A stretch of 7,132 bases of DNA from Devosia equisanguinis (GCA_945901835.1 CAMDMH010000151.1:1-7132), one strand, 5' to 3'. Shown: positions 1-7,040, counted from the first letter of the stretch. Notes: a model not told the origin generated them from the sequence alone. Numbers and translations are program-made.

Positions 1-176
1 GGGAGATTCAGGTCGATGCGGACATGGCAGGCGCCAAACGCGGCCCCCGCCAGGCCCTCCGAGAGCCGACAGGCGCTTGCAACGCGCCCGAACCAGCAAA
101 AACGCGCAGCGGGTCCAAGTCTTTGAATCCAGTCCGACAGGCTGCTAGCTATGGCGCTTCTGTCATTCGGGTTCAT
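1..176 (-). CDS. Possible partial ORF running off the left edge
   Basis: From ATG at 176 the minus strand stays open for 58 codons to the window edge, beginning MNPNDRSAIASSLSDWIQ and ending in HVRIDLNL. Third positions are fairly GC-rich, as in the real genes. However, no Shine-Dalgarno precedes the ATG, no promoter is convincing, and I recognise no domain. It follows the probable operon terminator by about 100 bases. It may be the start of a further minus-strand gene or simply an open frame in GC-rich DNA. Confidence 0.22.
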   Translation of the reverse strand, partial: MNPNDRSAIASSLSDWIQRLGPAARFCWFGRVASACRLSEGLAGAAFGACHVRIDLNL

Positions 177-274
177 TGCCGCCGTGGTGTTCGGGATGGT
201 CTAGCGACCGTTCGTCTCCGGGCAATCCGGTAGCCTCGGCAAGATCTTACGGTCTGCTACAGGATACCAAAAGC

Positions 275-310
275 AGAAGGACGCAGCGGTTTCGGCCCCT
301 GCCTCCTTCT
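275..310 (-). terminator. Probable intrinsic terminator at the operon end
   Basis: AGAAGGA (275-281) pairs with TCCTTCT (304-310) in a perfect 7-bp outer stem. It continues inward with GCAG/CTGC (283-286 with 299-302) and GG/CC (288-289 with 296-297), interrupted by two single mismatches, around a 6-nt loop. On the minus strand the stem is followed by GCTTTTGG, a short T-run. It lies 45 nt after the stop of the last gene, which fits an operon terminator. The T-run is weak, so termination efficiency is uncertain. Confidence 0.5.
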
Positions 311-355
311 CGTTTCAGCGTGCTCTCCCAACGACCTCTCACCCAGCCCTGGAAC

Positions 356-706
356 TCAGCGCTTGATCGAATATCCCAACACCACGCCGATCAGCGGATA
401 GGCCGTGAGCGGCACCCCCTTCACCACCCCCGCGATCGCGCGCGTCACGTCGGGAAACAGCGTGATAGCAGCTCCAATCAGTCCGCCGACCAATGCGAAC
501 GAAAGCTTGCCAGTTGACGGCTGCGCGACATCCTTCAGCACGATCGAGCCCAACACTCCGATGAGCCAAGCCAGGATCGCGAACACCACCGCATACATGA
601 AGATGTTGAGCTGCGGACCGAACGACGGCAGCTTCTTCACGATCTCAGGCCCGAAGAACCAACAGACCGCCAGCTGCACCAGCAAAAGCACCAAACGACC
701 GAGCAT
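356..706 (-). CDS. Small four-segment membrane protein, function unknown
   Basis: This 116-aa protein is strongly hydrophobic, with four likely membrane segments at about residues 3-20, 34-56, 68-84 and 98-114. It has short polar loops, including EIVKKLPS (21-28) and LKDVAQPSTGK (57-67), and a basic tail YSIKR. I see no catalytic motif. It resembles conserved hypothetical membrane proteins I associate with Hyphomicrobiales genomes, but I cannot name a family. The start at ATG 706 is chosen because AGGGGGA (711-717) lies 4 nt upstream. An in-frame GTG at 736 would add ten residues from inside the upstream hairpin and is less likely. The gene lies 66 bases after metH on the same strand with no good promoter between them, so it is probably read from the operon. 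Its role in methionine metabolism, if any, is unknown. Confidence 0.72.
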   Translation of the reverse strand: MLGRLVLLLVQLAVCWFFGPEIVKKLPSFGPQLNIFMYAVVFAILAWLIGVLGSIVLKDVAQPSTGKLSFALVGGLIGAAITLFPDVTRAIAGVVKGVPLTAYPLIGVVLGYSIKR

Positions 707-710
707 GACA

Positions 711-717
711 TCCCCCT
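711..717 (-). promoter_or_regulatory. Ribosome binding site of the small membrane protein gene
   Basis: AGGGGGA on the minus strand stands 4 nt before the ATG at 706. It directly follows the 718-743 hairpin, so folding of that stem could affect access of the ribosome. It decides in favour of the 706 start over the GTG at 736. Confidence 0.65.
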
Positions 718-743
718 GATCCGTTGCGAGTCCCACACGGATC
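718..743 (-). other. Hairpin between metH and the last gene
   Basis: GATCCGT (718-724) and ACGGATC (737-743) form a perfect 7-bp inverted repeat around a 12-nt loop, about 30 nt after the metH stop. On the minus strand the stem ends immediately before the AGGGGGA ribosome binding site of the next gene. No T-run follows, so it is not a standard intrinsic terminator. It could protect or process mRNA ends, or tune expression of the last gene relative to metH; chance is also possible. Confidence 0.4.
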
Positions 744-772
744 GAGGCTAACAGCCGAATTGAACGCCGTCA

Positions 773-3460
773 TCAAGCCGCTACACGTCGTGCACTGGGC
801 TCGTAGTTGAGCACCGGTGCCAGCCAGCGCTCGCATTCTTCTATCGTCCAGCCCTTGCGCGTGGCGTAGTCGGCCACCTGATCTGCCTCGACCTTGCCGA
901 CGCCGAAGTAGTGCGCGTCCGGATGCGCGAAATAGAGACCCGATACGGCCGCTCCCGGCCACATCGCGAAGCTCTCCGTCAGCTTGATGCCGGCCACCCG
1001 CTCCGCATCGAGCAGCTTGAAGATCGTCTCCTTTTCCGCGTGATCGGGCTGGGCCGGATAGCCCGGCGCCGGGCGGATGCCGACGTATTTCTCAGCGATG
1101 AGATCATCCGGCGAAAGCGCCTCGTCCTTTGCATGGCCCCAGTATTCCCGCCGCGCCCGCTCGTGCAACCGCTCGGCGAAAGCCTCCGCCAGACGGTCGG
1201 CGAGCGCCTTCAGCATGATGCGGCTGTAGTCATCGGTCTTCGCGATATGGCTCTCCATCGCCCCTTCTTCGCCGATCCCCGTCGTGACGGCGAATGCGCC
1301 GATGTAGTCCTTCACGCCGCTGTCCTTGGGCGCGACGAAATCGGCAAGCGCCGTCTGTGCACGCTCGCTCTTGGCGTCGCGCGCAATCTGCTGGCGCAAG
1401 GTGTGGAAGGTCGCAACGCGCTTCGACGCATCGTCCGCCGCGAACAATTCTATGTCATCGCCGACAGCATTGGCCGGCCAGAACCCGAGCACGGCGTTCG
1501 CCGTCAGCCACCGCTCCTCGACGATCCGCTTCAACATCGCCTGCGCATCCGCCAACAGCTTGCGCGCCTCCACGCCAACGATCTTGTCATCGAGGATCGC
1601 GGGATAGCGCCCGCGCAGCTCCCACGTCGAGAAGAACGGCGACCAGTCGATGTACGGCACGAGTTCTGCGAGCGGATAGTCGAGCAGCGCCTTCGTGCCG
1701 GTAAATCCAGGCTTCACCGGCGTGAACTTCGACCAGTCGATCTTGTGCCGATTGGCGCGCGCATCTGGCAGCGCGACCCGCACCTTCTTGGAATCGCCCC
1801 GGAGATAGCCGTCGCGAACCTTCACGTACTCGGCGCGAACCGCATCGACGTAGCCCTTGCTGTCCGTCTCCGACAGCAGTGTCGAGACCACACCGACGGC
1901 GCGGCTCGCGTCCGTCACGTAGATCGCCTGCCCCCGCGAATAGTTTGGCGAGATCTTCACCGCCGTATGGACCCGGCTCGTCGTCGCCCCGCCGATCAGC
2001 AGCGGCACCGAAAAACCCTGACGTTCCATTTCGGCCGCGACGAAGCACATCTCGTCGAGCGACGGCGTGATGAGACCCGACAGCCCGATCACGTCCGCCT
2101 TCTCGCGCTTGGCCGTCTCCAAGATCTTCGCCGCCGGCACCATCACGCCGAGATCGATCACCTCGTAGTTGTTGCACTGAAGCACAACGCCGACGATGTT
2201 CTTGCCGATGTCGTGCACGTCACCCTTCACCGTGGCCATGATGACCTTGCCGGCTGCCGGCTTCAGATCGAGACCCGACGCTTTCTTCTCCGCCTCCAGG
2301 TAAGGTTGCAGATAGGCGACGGCTTGCTTCATCACGCGCGCCGACTTCACCACCTGCGGCAGAAACATTTTGCCTGCCCCGAACAGGTCGCCGACCACGT
2401 TCATGCCCGCCATCAGCGGGCCCTCGATCACGTGCAGCGGCTTGTCGAAGGAGCGCCGCGCCTCCTCGGTATCCAGCTCGATGAACTCCGTGATCCCCTG
2501 CACCAGCGCGTGCTTGATCCGCTCCGTGACGCTGCCGCTGCGCCAGGCGTGCTCCTGTTCCTTCGAGACAGCCCCCGTACCCTTGAACCGGGCAGCCACC
2601 GCGAGCAGACGATCCGTGCCGTCCTCACGCCGGTTGAGGATCACGTCCTCGCACAGTTCGCGCAACTCCGGATCGATGTCGTCGTAGACCGGCAAGCCCC
2701 CTGCGTTCACGATCGCCATGTCCAGGCCGGCCGAAATCGCGTGGTAGAGGAAAACGGAGTGCATCGCCGCGCGCACAGTCTCGTTGCCGCGAAACGAGAA
2801 AGACAGGTTGGAGATGCCGCCGGAAACATGCGCATGTGGCAGCGTCTGCTTGATCCGCCGTGTCGCCTCGATGAAATCGACGCCGTAGTTGTTGTGCTCG
2901 GGGATTCCCGTGGCGACTGCAAAGCAGTTCGGATCGAACACGATATCTTCGGGAGGGAACCCGACCTTCGTCACCAACAGATCGTAGGCGCGCGCGCAGA
3001 TCTCGACTTTGCGGTTTGCCGTGTCCGCCTGCCCCTGCTCGTCGAACGCCATCACGACGACGGCCGCGCCGTAGCGGCGAACCTTGCGTGCCTGCGCCAG
3101 AAACGGCTCCTCGCCTTCCTTCAGGCTGATCGAATTCACGATCGCCTTGCCCTGCACGCACTTCAAGCCCGCTTCGATCACGCTCCACTTGGAGCTGTCG
3201 ATCATCACGGGCACGCGGGAAATGTCGGGCTCGGACGCGATGAGATTGAGAAACGTGGCCATCGCGTACTCGCTGTCGAGCAGGCCCTCGTCCATGTTCA
3301 CGTCGATGATCTGCGCACCGCTCTCGACCTGCTGGCGCGCGATCGTGAGCGCCGCGGAATAGTCGCCCGCCTCGATCAGCTTGCGGAACTTCGCCGAGCC
3401 CGTGACGTTCGTGCGCTCGCCTATGTTGATGAACGCGGTTGCGGCTGTGGAGGTTGTCAT
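773..3460 (-). CDS. metH: Methionine synthase folate, cobalamin and reactivation modules (split MetH)
   Basis: This 895-aa protein carries everything in B12-dependent methionine synthase except the homocysteine module. The folate-binding module (about 8-300) has NIGERTNVTGS (12-22), DVNMDEG (53-59), MIDSS (86-90) and GGISNLSFSFRGN (214-226). A cap helical domain covers about 305-400. The B12-binding domain (about 403-540) has DVHDIGK (414-420), with H416 as the expected lower cobalt ligand, then SGLITPS (461-467) and GGATTS (490-495). The SAM-dependent reactivation domain (about 565-885) has RPAPGYPAQPDH (796-807) and ESFAMWPGAAVSGLYFAHP (829-847). It should pass methyl from 5-methyl-THF to cob(I)alamin and, together with the zinc module encoded at 3997-5058, on to homocysteine. 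The ATG at 3460 is chosen because the recognisable MetH sequence starts there and it overlaps the upstream stop as ATGA. Longer readings run through the upstream gene in another frame and give no MetH-like residues. No strong Shine-Dalgarno precedes it, so translation probably relies on coupling. Confidence 0.95.
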   Translation of the reverse strand: MTTSTAATAFINIGERTNVTGSAKFRKLIEAGDYSAALTIARQQVESGAQIIDVNMDEGLLDSEYAMATFLNLIASEPDISRVPVMIDSSKWSVIEAGLKCVQGKAIVNSISLKEGEEPFLAQARKVRRYGAAVVVMAFDEQGQADTANRKVEICARAYDLLVTKVGFPPEDIVFDPNCFAVATGIPEHNNYGVDFIEATRRIKQTLPHAHVSGGISNLSFSFRGNETVRAAMHSVFLYHAISAGLDMAIVNAGGLPVYDDIDPELRELCEDVILNRREDGTDRLLAVAARFKGTGAVSKEQEHAWRSGSVTERIKHALVQGITEFIELDTEEARRSFDKPLHVIEGPLMAGMNVVGDLFGAGKMFLPQVVKSARVMKQAVAYLQPYLEAEKKASGLDLKPAAGKVIMATVKGDVHDIGKNIVGVVLQCNNYEVIDLGVMVPAAKILETAKREKADVIGLSGLITPSLDEMCFVAAEMERQGFSVPLLIGGATTSRVHTAVKISPNYSRGQAIYVTDASRAVGVVSTLLSETDSKGYVDAVRAEYVKVRDGYLRGDSKKVRVALPDARANRHKIDWSKFTPVKPGFTGTKALLDYPLAELVPYIDWSPFFSTWELRGRYPAILDDKIVGVEARKLLADAQAMLKRIVEERWLTANAVLGFWPANAVGDDIELFAADDASKRVATFHTLRQQIARDAKSERAQTALADFVAPKDSGVKDYIGAFAVTTGIGEEGAMESHIAKTDDYSRIMLKALADRLAEAFAERLHERARREYWGHAKDEALSPDDLIAEKYVGIRPAPGYPAQPDHAEKETIFKLLDAERVAGIKLTESFAMWPGAAVSGLYFAHPDAHYFGVGKVEADQVADYATRKGWTIEECERWLAPVLNYEPSARRVAA

Positions 3461-3978
3461 GTCACTTGCCCGTTCGAGGAACTCAGAGGCCACTGCTTCG
3501 TCCGCGCCGCATCGATCAGATCGCGCACGGTCACGGGAATTCTCCCCGAGCGCCGCACGCTCGCAATTGAGAACAAGCGACTCAGCACCGCGATCAGAAG
3601 GCTGCACGTAACGTAAACAGCCGTGAAGAAACCGCTGCTCGCGAGCAGTGCCGAACCCTCGGCGCCGAACACCCGCGCAGCCCCGCCGATCAGGTGCATC
3701 GCCAGCACGCTCGTCGGCAGCGCCACAACCATCGCGACGGCGATCGGCCATCCACGCGATGCGTCGTTGCCGAAGTGGCGGTTGAAGTCCACCTGCGTCA
3801 TGTCGATTCCGAACTCGCGTTCCATTCTCAGCATCAACTCACGGGCCCGATCGCCGGTACAGCCCAGATCGTTCTCGATATCGCTCTCCGGCCTGAGTGC
3901 GAGAATGTTCCAGCCCGCCTCATCCGCCACCACCTTCATCACCCGCTCGCTCAAGTCATCGACCGGAAAACCAGTCAC
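3457..3978 (-). CDS. DUF1493-like carrier-fold protein with two membrane segments
   Basis: This 173-aa protein has no known function. Residues about 6-70 resemble DUF1493, a family related in fold to acyl carrier proteins: an N-terminal helix, SDIENDLGCTGDRARELM (32-49), then EREFGIDMTQVDFNRHF (53-69). In acyl carrier proteins a serine after the D in this loop carries phosphopantetheine; here the loop reads DLGCTGD with no serine, so it is probably not a canonical carrier. Two hydrophobic segments follow (about 77-101 and 111-136), predicting a membrane hairpin with both ends in the cytoplasm. The tail has IPVTVRDLIDAARTKQWP (147-164), which resembles the C-terminal end of DUF1493 proteins as I remember them, as though the hairpin were inserted in the domain. 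The gene sits between the two halves of metH: 18 bases after the first, and overlapping the second by ATGA. A role in tethering or modulating the split enzyme is possible but unproven; it could equally be an unrelated passenger. Confidence 0.8.
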   Translation of the reverse strand: MTGFPVDDLSERVMKVVADEAGWNILALRPESDIENDLGCTGDRARELMLRMEREFGIDMTQVDFNRHFGNDASRGWPIAVAMVVALPTSVLAMHLIGGAARVFGAEGSALLASSGFFTAVYVTCSLLIAVLSRLFSIASVRRSGRIPVTVRDLIDAARTKQWPLSSSNGQVT

Positions 3979-3982
3979 GATC

Positions 3983-3990
3983 TTCCCCCT
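3983..3990 (-). promoter_or_regulatory. Ribosome binding site fixing a GTG start
   Basis: On the minus strand AGGGGGAA lies 4 nt before the GTG at 3978, in the 18-base gap after the homocysteine methyltransferase stop. It is the main reason to accept the GTG as the start of the DUF1493-like gene. A near-identical AGGGGGA with the same 4-nt gap precedes the small membrane protein gene at 706. Confidence 0.7.
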
Positions 3991-3996
3991 GAAAGT

Positions 3997-5058
3997 TCAA
4001 CCGTGCACGAACGGCTCCAGCCCCGACAGACGCATCTTCACCGGCGGCTGGGCCGGCTTGCGCGGCGGATGCTTCGACACGTGCGCCTTGATTTCCGCGA
4101 TGTGCCCCGGCGTAGAGCCGCAGCAACCGCCGACGATATTGAGCAGCCCGTCCCGCGCCCACGGCTCGATCTGACAGCTCATGTCGTGCGGCGTCTCGTC
4201 GTATTCGCCCATCGCGTTCGGCAGACCGGCGTTCGGATAGGCCAGCACGTACGTGTCTGCGATCGCGGCGATCTCGGCGATGTAGGGCCGCATCGCCTCC
4301 GCACCCAGCGCGCAATTGAGCCCGATCGCGAACGGCTTCAGATGCCGCATCGAATACCAGAACGCTTCCGGCGTCTGCCCCGACAGCGTGCGCCCCGACC
4401 GATCCGTGATCGTGCCGGAAATCATCAGCGGCAACTCGATGCCCTTGTCGTCGAACGCTTCGAGCACGGCGACCCCGGCTGCCTTCGCATTGAGCGTGTC
4501 GAACACCGTCTCGATCAGCAGAACATCGGCGCCACCTTCGATCAGCCCCTTGGCCTGCTCGAAATAGGCCGAGCGCAACTCGTCGAACGACACGTTGCGG
4601 AAGCCTGGATTGTTGACGTCCGGCGAGATCGACGCAGTGCGGTTCGTGGGCCCCAGCGCGCCGGCGACGAAGCGCGGCTGATCCGGCGTCTTCGCGGTCC
4701 ACCCGTCGGCGGCAGCACGCGCGATCTTCGCCGCCTCCAGATTGATCTCGTAGGCGAACTCCTCCATGCCGTAGTCGGCCATGGAGATCACCTGCGCATT
4801 GAACGTATTGGTCTCGACGATGTCCGAGCCGGCGGCGAAATAGCTGTCGTGGATCTCGCGGATCAGCGCCGGCTGAGACAGCACGAGCAGATCGTTGTTG
4901 CCCTTGACGTCGCGATGCCAATCCTTGAAGCGCGGTCCGCGATAGTCTTCCTCGCTCAACTTCCGCGTCTGGATCTCCGTGCCCATGCCGCCGTCGATGA
5001 CCACGATGCGCCGGGCGACCGTTGCCTTGAGCGCGGCGATGCGTTGCTCTCTGGTCAT
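3997..5058 (-). CDS. metH: Homocysteine S-methyltransferase module of split methionine synthase
   Basis: This 353-aa protein corresponds to the N-terminal homocysteine-binding module of cobalamin-dependent methionine synthase. It activates homocysteine as a zinc thiolate that attacks methylcobalamin. It starts with the typical VVIDGGMGTEIQ (19-30), followed by DIVETNTFNA (79-88), GALGPTNR (133-140) and LLIETVFDT (180-188). The three zinc cysteines are present: C249 in GLNCALG and C312/C313 in GGCCG. It ends with MRLSGLEPFVHG (342-353). In one-piece MetH, the LSGLEP segment leads directly into the NIGERTNVTGS of the folate module, so this protein stops exactly at that linker. The missing modules are encoded at 773-3460, and the two sum to 1248 aa, close to full-length MetH (about 1230). 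The start overlaps the metF stop (ATGA), with AGGAGG 10 nt upstream. A self-sufficient betaine- or SMM-dependent enzyme is less likely because the partner lies in the same operon. Confidence 0.92.
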   Translation of the reverse strand: MTREQRIAALKATVARRIVVIDGGMGTEIQTRKLSEEDYRGPRFKDWHRDVKGNNDLLVLSQPALIREIHDSYFAAGSDIVETNTFNAQVISMADYGMEEFAYEINLEAAKIARAAADGWTAKTPDQPRFVAGALGPTNRTASISPDVNNPGFRNVSFDELRSAYFEQAKGLIEGGADVLLIETVFDTLNAKAAGVAVLEAFDDKGIELPLMISGTITDRSGRTLSGQTPEAFWYSMRHLKPFAIGLNCALGAEAMRPYIAEIAAIADTYVLAYPNAGLPNAMGEYDETPHDMSCQIEPWARDGLLNIVGGCCGSTPGHIAEIKAHVSKHPPRKPAQPPVKMRLSGLEPFVHG

Positions 5059-5990
5059 GCGCTCAACGCCTCCTGCTGCTTGTCGCTGGCCGCCGCGGCC
5101 GCTGGACGAAGCCCCAACAGATGACAGATCGCATAGACGAGGTCGGCGCGGTTGAGCGTATAGAAATGAAACTGATGGATGCCCTGGTCGACGAGATCCA
5201 TCACCTGCTCCGCGGCTACCGCTGCTGCCACGAGCGAAGCGGTCGCGGGATCATCGTCCAGCCCCTCGAACCGCCGCGCCATCCACACCGGCATCGACGC
5301 GCCCGTGCGCGCCGCGAAGCCTGACACCTGTTTGAAATTGTGAATGGGAACGATACCCGGCAAAATCGGCACATTGATGCCGGCCGCCCGCACCTTCTCA
5401 AGAAACCGCAGGTACTGCGCATTGTCGAAGAAGAATTGCGTTATGGCCCGCGTCGCGCCTGCGTCGATCTTGGCCTTGAGATTGTCGATGTCCGCGCTCG
5501 CAGACGGGCTTTCCGGATGCATCTCCGGATAAGCCGCCACCGAGATCTCGAACTTGGCGAGCCGCTTCAGTCCGGCGACCAGATCTGCTGCGTTCGCGTA
5601 GCCTTCCGGCTGCGGTTCGTACTTCGTCCCCGGCCCCGCCGGCGGATCGCCACGCAGCGCGACGATGTGACGGACGCCGGCCTGCCAATAGGCCCGTGCC
5701 ACCGCGTCGACCTCGTCGCGAGTGGCCTGCACGCAAGTCAGATGCGCTGCCGGCACCACCATCGTCTCGCGCACGATGCGCGACACTGTCGAATGCGTGC
5801 GCTCACGCGTCGAGCCGCCTGCACCGTAGGTCACGGAAATGAACTCGGGGCGCATCGGCTCCAGGCGGCGGATCGCGTTCCACAAGCCTTCTTCCATCTT
5901 TGCCGACTTGGGCGGAAAGAACTCGAACGACACTTCGATGTCGCCCGAGCCCAGGATGCGGCTCCGGCGCTGACTTTCACTCGTCGTCAT
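5055..5990 (-). CDS. metF: 5,10-methylenetetrahydrofolate reductase
   Basis: This 311-aa protein has the usual length of bacterial MetF, the cytosolic FAD enzyme that reduces 5,10-methylene-THF to 5-methyl-THF, the methyl donor for MetH. It is one TIM-barrel domain. Family motifs are in order: SFEFFPPKS (21-29) with the catalytic glutamate E23, SVTYGAGGSTRERT (52-65), ALRGDPPAG (111-119) with the aspartate near the flavin, TQFFFDN (184-190) with the folate-binding glutamine, LPGIVPI (210-216), and the C-terminal HFYTLNR (275-281). The start ATG overlaps the regulator stop as ATGA, and a GGAG lies about 10 nt upstream. The stop overlaps the next start in the same way. No key residue is missing. 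Control is expected from the promoter and operator upstream of the regulator. Confidence 0.96.
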   Translation of the reverse strand: MTTSESQRRSRILGSGDIEVSFEFFPPKSAKMEEGLWNAIRRLEPMRPEFISVTYGAGGSTRERTHSTVSRIVRETMVVPAAHLTCVQATRDEVDAVARAYWQAGVRHIVALRGDPPAGPGTKYEPQPEGYANAADLVAGLKRLAKFEISVAAYPEMHPESPSASADIDNLKAKIDAGATRAITQFFFDNAQYLRFLEKVRAAGINVPILPGIVPIHNFKQVSGFAARTGASMPVWMARRFEGLDDDPATASLVAAAVAAEQVMDLVDQGIHQFHFYTLNRADLVYAICHLLGLRPAAAAASDKQQEALSA

Positions 5991-7009
5991 GCTGCATTCT
6001 CCACTTGGGTGACTGGGCGCCCCGACGCGGAATGCCTCGCGGTCTGCCGCAACTCGCCAACCCAGATCGAAACCGTCACCTTTCCCAGCCCGTCCGCCGC
6101 CGGCGGCACGAGGTCTCGCGAATCCTTTAGCTCGAGACCCGCTGCATCGAGCCAGTGCGCAATCTCGGACTTGCCGAACCCCAGCCGCACATGCGCGAAA
6201 TCCTCGCGTAGGAATTCGTGGTCGTGTGGTGCAAAATCGACAAGCAGCAACCGCCCGCCCGGCGCCAGAATACGCGCCGCCTCCTCGATCGCGCGCGACG
6301 GCTGCGACAGGAAGTGGAGCACCTGGTGCATCACGACGGCGCTCGCGACGCCATCATCGATATTCAAGTTGCAGATATCACCCTGGCGAACAAGCGCCTG
6401 CCCGAGACCGGCACGGTCGAGCTTCGCCCGCGCGTAGGACAACATCGCGTGGCTGGCGTCGATGCCGAGCGCCCGGGCATAGCGCCCCTCGAACAATTCG
6501 AGCATTCTCCCGGTCCCCGTGCCGAGATCGACCAGCAGGTCGAACGGCCCCGGCCCCAGCGCGGCCAGCATGGCCGCCTCGACCTGCGCCTCTTCGACAT
6601 GCAGCGACCGAATGCTGTCCCACTCGGCCGCTCGCGCCATGAAGAACTGTTGCGCGCTCTCCTCGCGCTCTTTCTTAAGAGCGTCGGCCCGCTGCGCGTC
6701 CCGCCCAGGCAGACCATCCGTCCGGCCCCCGATCGAGCCCAGGATATGCCGGCCGATCTGCCCAGCAGCCGTATCGGCCGCAAGATGAAAGTAGGCCCAG
6801 CTGCCTTCCCGCACCCGCTCGATCAAACCGGCCTCGGCAAGAAGCTTCAAATGCCGGCTGATCCGCGGCTGGCTCTGCCCGAGAATTCGCATGAGATCCT
6901 TCACGTTGAATTCGCCCTGCGAAAGCAACAACAGGATGCGCAACCGCGTCGGCTCCGCCGCGGCCTTAAGGAGCGTGACGACTGCATCGGAATCGAGAAG
7001 CGAGGACAT
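5987..7009 (-). CDS. ArsR-family regulator fused to SAM-dependent methyltransferase (SahR-like)
   Basis: This 340-aa protein has two domains. Residues about 8-76 form an ArsR-type winged helix, with a recognition helix around QSQPRISRHLKLL (45-57) and a wing near 64-76. Residues about 118-320 form a class I methyltransferase fold: motif I DLGTGTGRML (161-170), GIDASHAML (182-190), GDICNL (210-215) and LAPGGRLLLVDF (248-259). The metal-binding ELCVCDL motif of metalloregulatory ArsR proteins is replaced by GEFNVKDLM (32-40) without cysteines, so metal sensing is unlikely. The position upstream of metF and the palindromic operator suggest a SAH- or SAM-responsive repressor of methionine synthesis; the methyltransferase domain could be the ligand sensor or a real enzyme. 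The ATG at 7009 is preferred because it lies about 25 nt from the predicted transcription start. An in-frame TTG at 7024 would leave only about 10 nt. Neither has a strong Shine-Dalgarno. The stop overlaps the metF start (ATGA). Confidence 0.88.
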   Translation of the reverse strand: MSSLLDSDAVVTLLKAAAEPTRLRILLLLSQGEFNVKDLMRILGQSQPRISRHLKLLAEAGLIERVREGSWAYFHLAADTAAGQIGRHILGSIGGRTDGLPGRDAQRADALKKEREESAQQFFMARAAEWDSIRSLHVEEAQVEAAMLAALGPGPFDLLVDLGTGTGRMLELFEGRYARALGIDASHAMLSYARAKLDRAGLGQALVRQGDICNLNIDDGVASAVVMHQVLHFLSQPSRAIEEAARILAPGGRLLLVDFAPHDHEFLREDFAHVRLGFGKSEIAHWLDAAGLELKDSRDLVPPAADGLGKVTVSIWVGELRQTARHSASGRPVTQVENAA

Positions 7010-7040
7010 CACCTGAGCCCACAACAGACAAGCTGCCAGG

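Noticed and set aside
151..204. 17-codon plus-strand frame encoding a hydrophobic peptide MALLSFGFIAAVVFGMV.
   Set aside because: It looks like a membrane microprotein but has no clear Shine-Dalgarno or promoter, and a peptide this short arises easily by chance. Conservation in relatives would be needed to revive it.
1040..1075. Gln in place of Cys in the MetH reactivation motif RPAPGYPAQPDH.
   Set aside because: This position varies among functional MetH proteins, and the RxxxGY residues are intact, so it is not a defect.
911..3616. 901-codon plus-strand open frame opposite metH.
   Set aside because: It is rich in Arg, His, Asp and Leu with no domain, as expected for a shadow of a GC-rich gene; the opposite strand carries unmistakable MetH motifs.
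3461..3751. N-terminal extension of about 97 residues on the MetH large half (ATG at 3751).
   Set aside because: It overlaps the DUF1493-like gene in another frame, is arginine-rich, has no MetH similarity, and the true ATG at 3460 is followed immediately by MetH sequence.
3694..5124. 476-codon plus-strand open frame opposite the homocysteine methyltransferase.
   Set aside because: Same shadow composition, no recognisable motif, and it spans several well-supported minus-strand genes.
7010..7040. Possible SAM or cobalamin riboswitch in the operon leader.
   Set aside because: The predicted leader is only about 25 nt and no riboswitch core is visible; control by the operator explains the arrangement.
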